Origin: Kalaharituber pfeilii
Taxonomy: Eukaryota > Ascomycota > Pezizomycetes > Pezizales > Pezizaceae
Reading direction: 5' to 3'
NCBI GenBank assembly: GCA_015179045.1
Contig: WHUZ01000003.1
Coordinates: forward strand, 620,001-684,000
Length of the DNA: 64,000 nucleotides
Position 1 is the first letter of the stretch. Every line of letters starts with the position of its first letter. Made by a program: the position numbers and the translations under genes. This document shows, piece after piece, positions 62,904 to 64,000 of the stretch. The notes under the pieces are model-generated. The model saw only the letters and a program-made list of their open reading frames with translations, was not told the origin of the DNA and searched no databases.

Positions 62904-64000
62904 ATGCAATCGGTGAGCCTTAGCCATATTTTGTTCATATAATCGTTCAAGTAATCAATGGAAAAGGGTATCTCAGAATTACGCGTACTGACTGGATTTC
63001 AACTGGATAGAGAAGGGTCACTCGCCAGCGGGCTGTTGCAGCCGCTCAGGATGAGAACACTGTTGGCACTACAGCACGGCTAACACGAGCAAAAGCCAAT
63101 GCCTTGACTAACGAGAATGCCACCGCGCCATTAGCTGCTAAGCAAGCAAATACTACTATAACAGTAGCCAATGCTGGAGGCAAGAAGCGTGCTGCTTTGG
63201 GAGATGTCAGCAACAATGGCACAAGGAAAGCCGACATGAATAAGGAAAATGTCGACGAGAAACTTTTAAAGAAGGCTCTACAAGCGAAAGGGGGGATACT
63301 TTCAAACAAGGCTTCTGCTACGAATGGGGTTAGCAAACTCACAACTCGCGCTTCGAAAGCGCCTCTCAAAGCTATAATTCATGAGGACACAAAGGAGAAG
63401 GACGCAAAGAGAAGCAATGGGGGTTCTGGCGTCATGGGCCAACGGAAACGCAGAGTTGTATCGGCTGAAGCGTCTAAAGCTCAGGAAGCTGCTACCAAAG
63501 CGGAGGCCAAACGACCAAAACAGAGGGAACCGAAGGAGAAAGAAAATAAAGAAACGAAGGAACAGAAAGCTGATAAGCCTGCTGCACCAGTGGTGAGGTC
63601 AACAATTGCTGCAGTTGAAATAACAACTGTTCACGAAGCAAAGGAAACTGCTAAAACTGTGCCTGTATCAAAGAAGGCTGTTGAGCAGAAGCTTCCGCAA
63701 TGGGAGCTTGATGATGACGATGATGATCCATTGATGGTGGCGGAATACGCTACAGAGATTTTCGAGTACCTTCGTTCTCTTGAAGATAGCACAATGCCAA
63801 ACCCCGATTATATGGATGCTCAGGAGGGCTTACATTGGGAACAGAGGGGTATCTTGGTTGACTGGCTAATTGAAGTACACACAAAATTCCATCTCCTACC
63901 AGAAACTCTTTACCTCGCCATCAATATCATTGACCGTTTCTTGAGCATCAAAGTTGTTATGATTGATAGGTTGCAACTTGTTGGAATTACTGCTATGTTT
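62904..64000 (+). CDS. B-type mitotic cyclin, 5' part (runs off the window)
   Basis: Exon 1 62904-62912 (MQS), intron GTGAGC...TCGCCAG with a TACTGAC branch site, exon 2 from 63029 to the edge; 327 residues visible, frame unbroken. The N-terminus carries a destruction box RAALGDVSN (63188-63214) and a KEN box (NKENVD, near 63240), both APC/C degradation signals. A Lys/Ala/Glu-rich stretch and an acidic run (WELDDDDDDPLMVAEYA) precede the cyclin box: EIFEYLRSLE, QRGILVDWLIEVHTKFHLLP, ETLYLAINIIDRFLSIK, DRLQLVGITAMF. It activates Cdk1 for mitosis, like NimE/Cdc13/Clb. The C-terminal half of the cyclin fold lies outside the window. Confidence 0.95.

Overview
The window is nuclear DNA of a filamentous ascomycete. 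Its intact genes are interrupted by short introns (mostly 50-110 nt) with GT...AG ends and CTAAC/CTGAC-like branch points, and they encode conserved fungal housekeeping proteins (Prp5, Med16, Iml2, Atp10, Gos1, uL29, Puf6, Rad51, Tim44, a B-type cyclin, a Zap1-like factor). Gene-dense islands alternate with long gene-poor tracts full of degraded transposons, MITE-like elements and minisatellites. That layout resembles repeat-rich Pezizomycetes (truffle-like fungi), but the genus is inference only.

Layout. (1) 1-9.4 kb: repeat-dominated. It holds a decayed RecQ-like helicase with two in-frame TAA stops, other degenerate ORFs, a 12-bp minisatellite, a Tc1/mariner-type transposase fragment and two nested TA-flanked elements. 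(2) 9.4-11.9 kb: a ten-finger Zap1-type zinc-responsive factor (minus). (3) 11.9-16.4 kb: gene-poor, with an internally deleted mariner element and a ~190-bp tandem duplication. (4) 16.4-35.1 kb: a gene island with an MGNCCGK-type acylated protein (+), PRP5 (-), a mitochondrial HMG-box protein (+), MED16 (-), IML2 (+, with an apparent 1-nt frameshift), ATP10 (+), GOS1 (-) and RPL35/uL29 (+). (5) 35.1-46.7 kb: gene-poor, with one degenerate reading frame and an ~830-bp element bounded by 73-bp inverted repeats. (6) 46.7-55.6 kb: a second island with a membrane-anchored Ser/Pro-rich protein (+) and then PUF6, RAD51 and TIM44, all minus. (7) 55.6-62.9 kb: gene-poor and dominated by a nested ~2.6-kb imperfect palindrome (57886-60475). 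(8) 62.9 kb to the edge: the 5' part of a B-type cyclin with D-box and KEN box.

For PRP5, RAD51, PUF6, ATP10, GOS1, RPL35, TIM44, the HMG-box gene, the acylated protein and the Zap1-like gene I derived full exon-intron models. In each the summed exon length is an exact multiple of three and the reading frame is continuous, which strongly supports the models. The IML2 model is exactly one nucleotide short. There are no operons. The genes act in separate processes: splicing, transcription, mitochondrial biogenesis, Golgi traffic, translation, recombination and cell cycle.

The most unusual structure is the large palindrome. Its arms join a retroelement-like segment to the end of a Tc1/mariner-type element, and a shorter relative of that element sits at 5256-5562.
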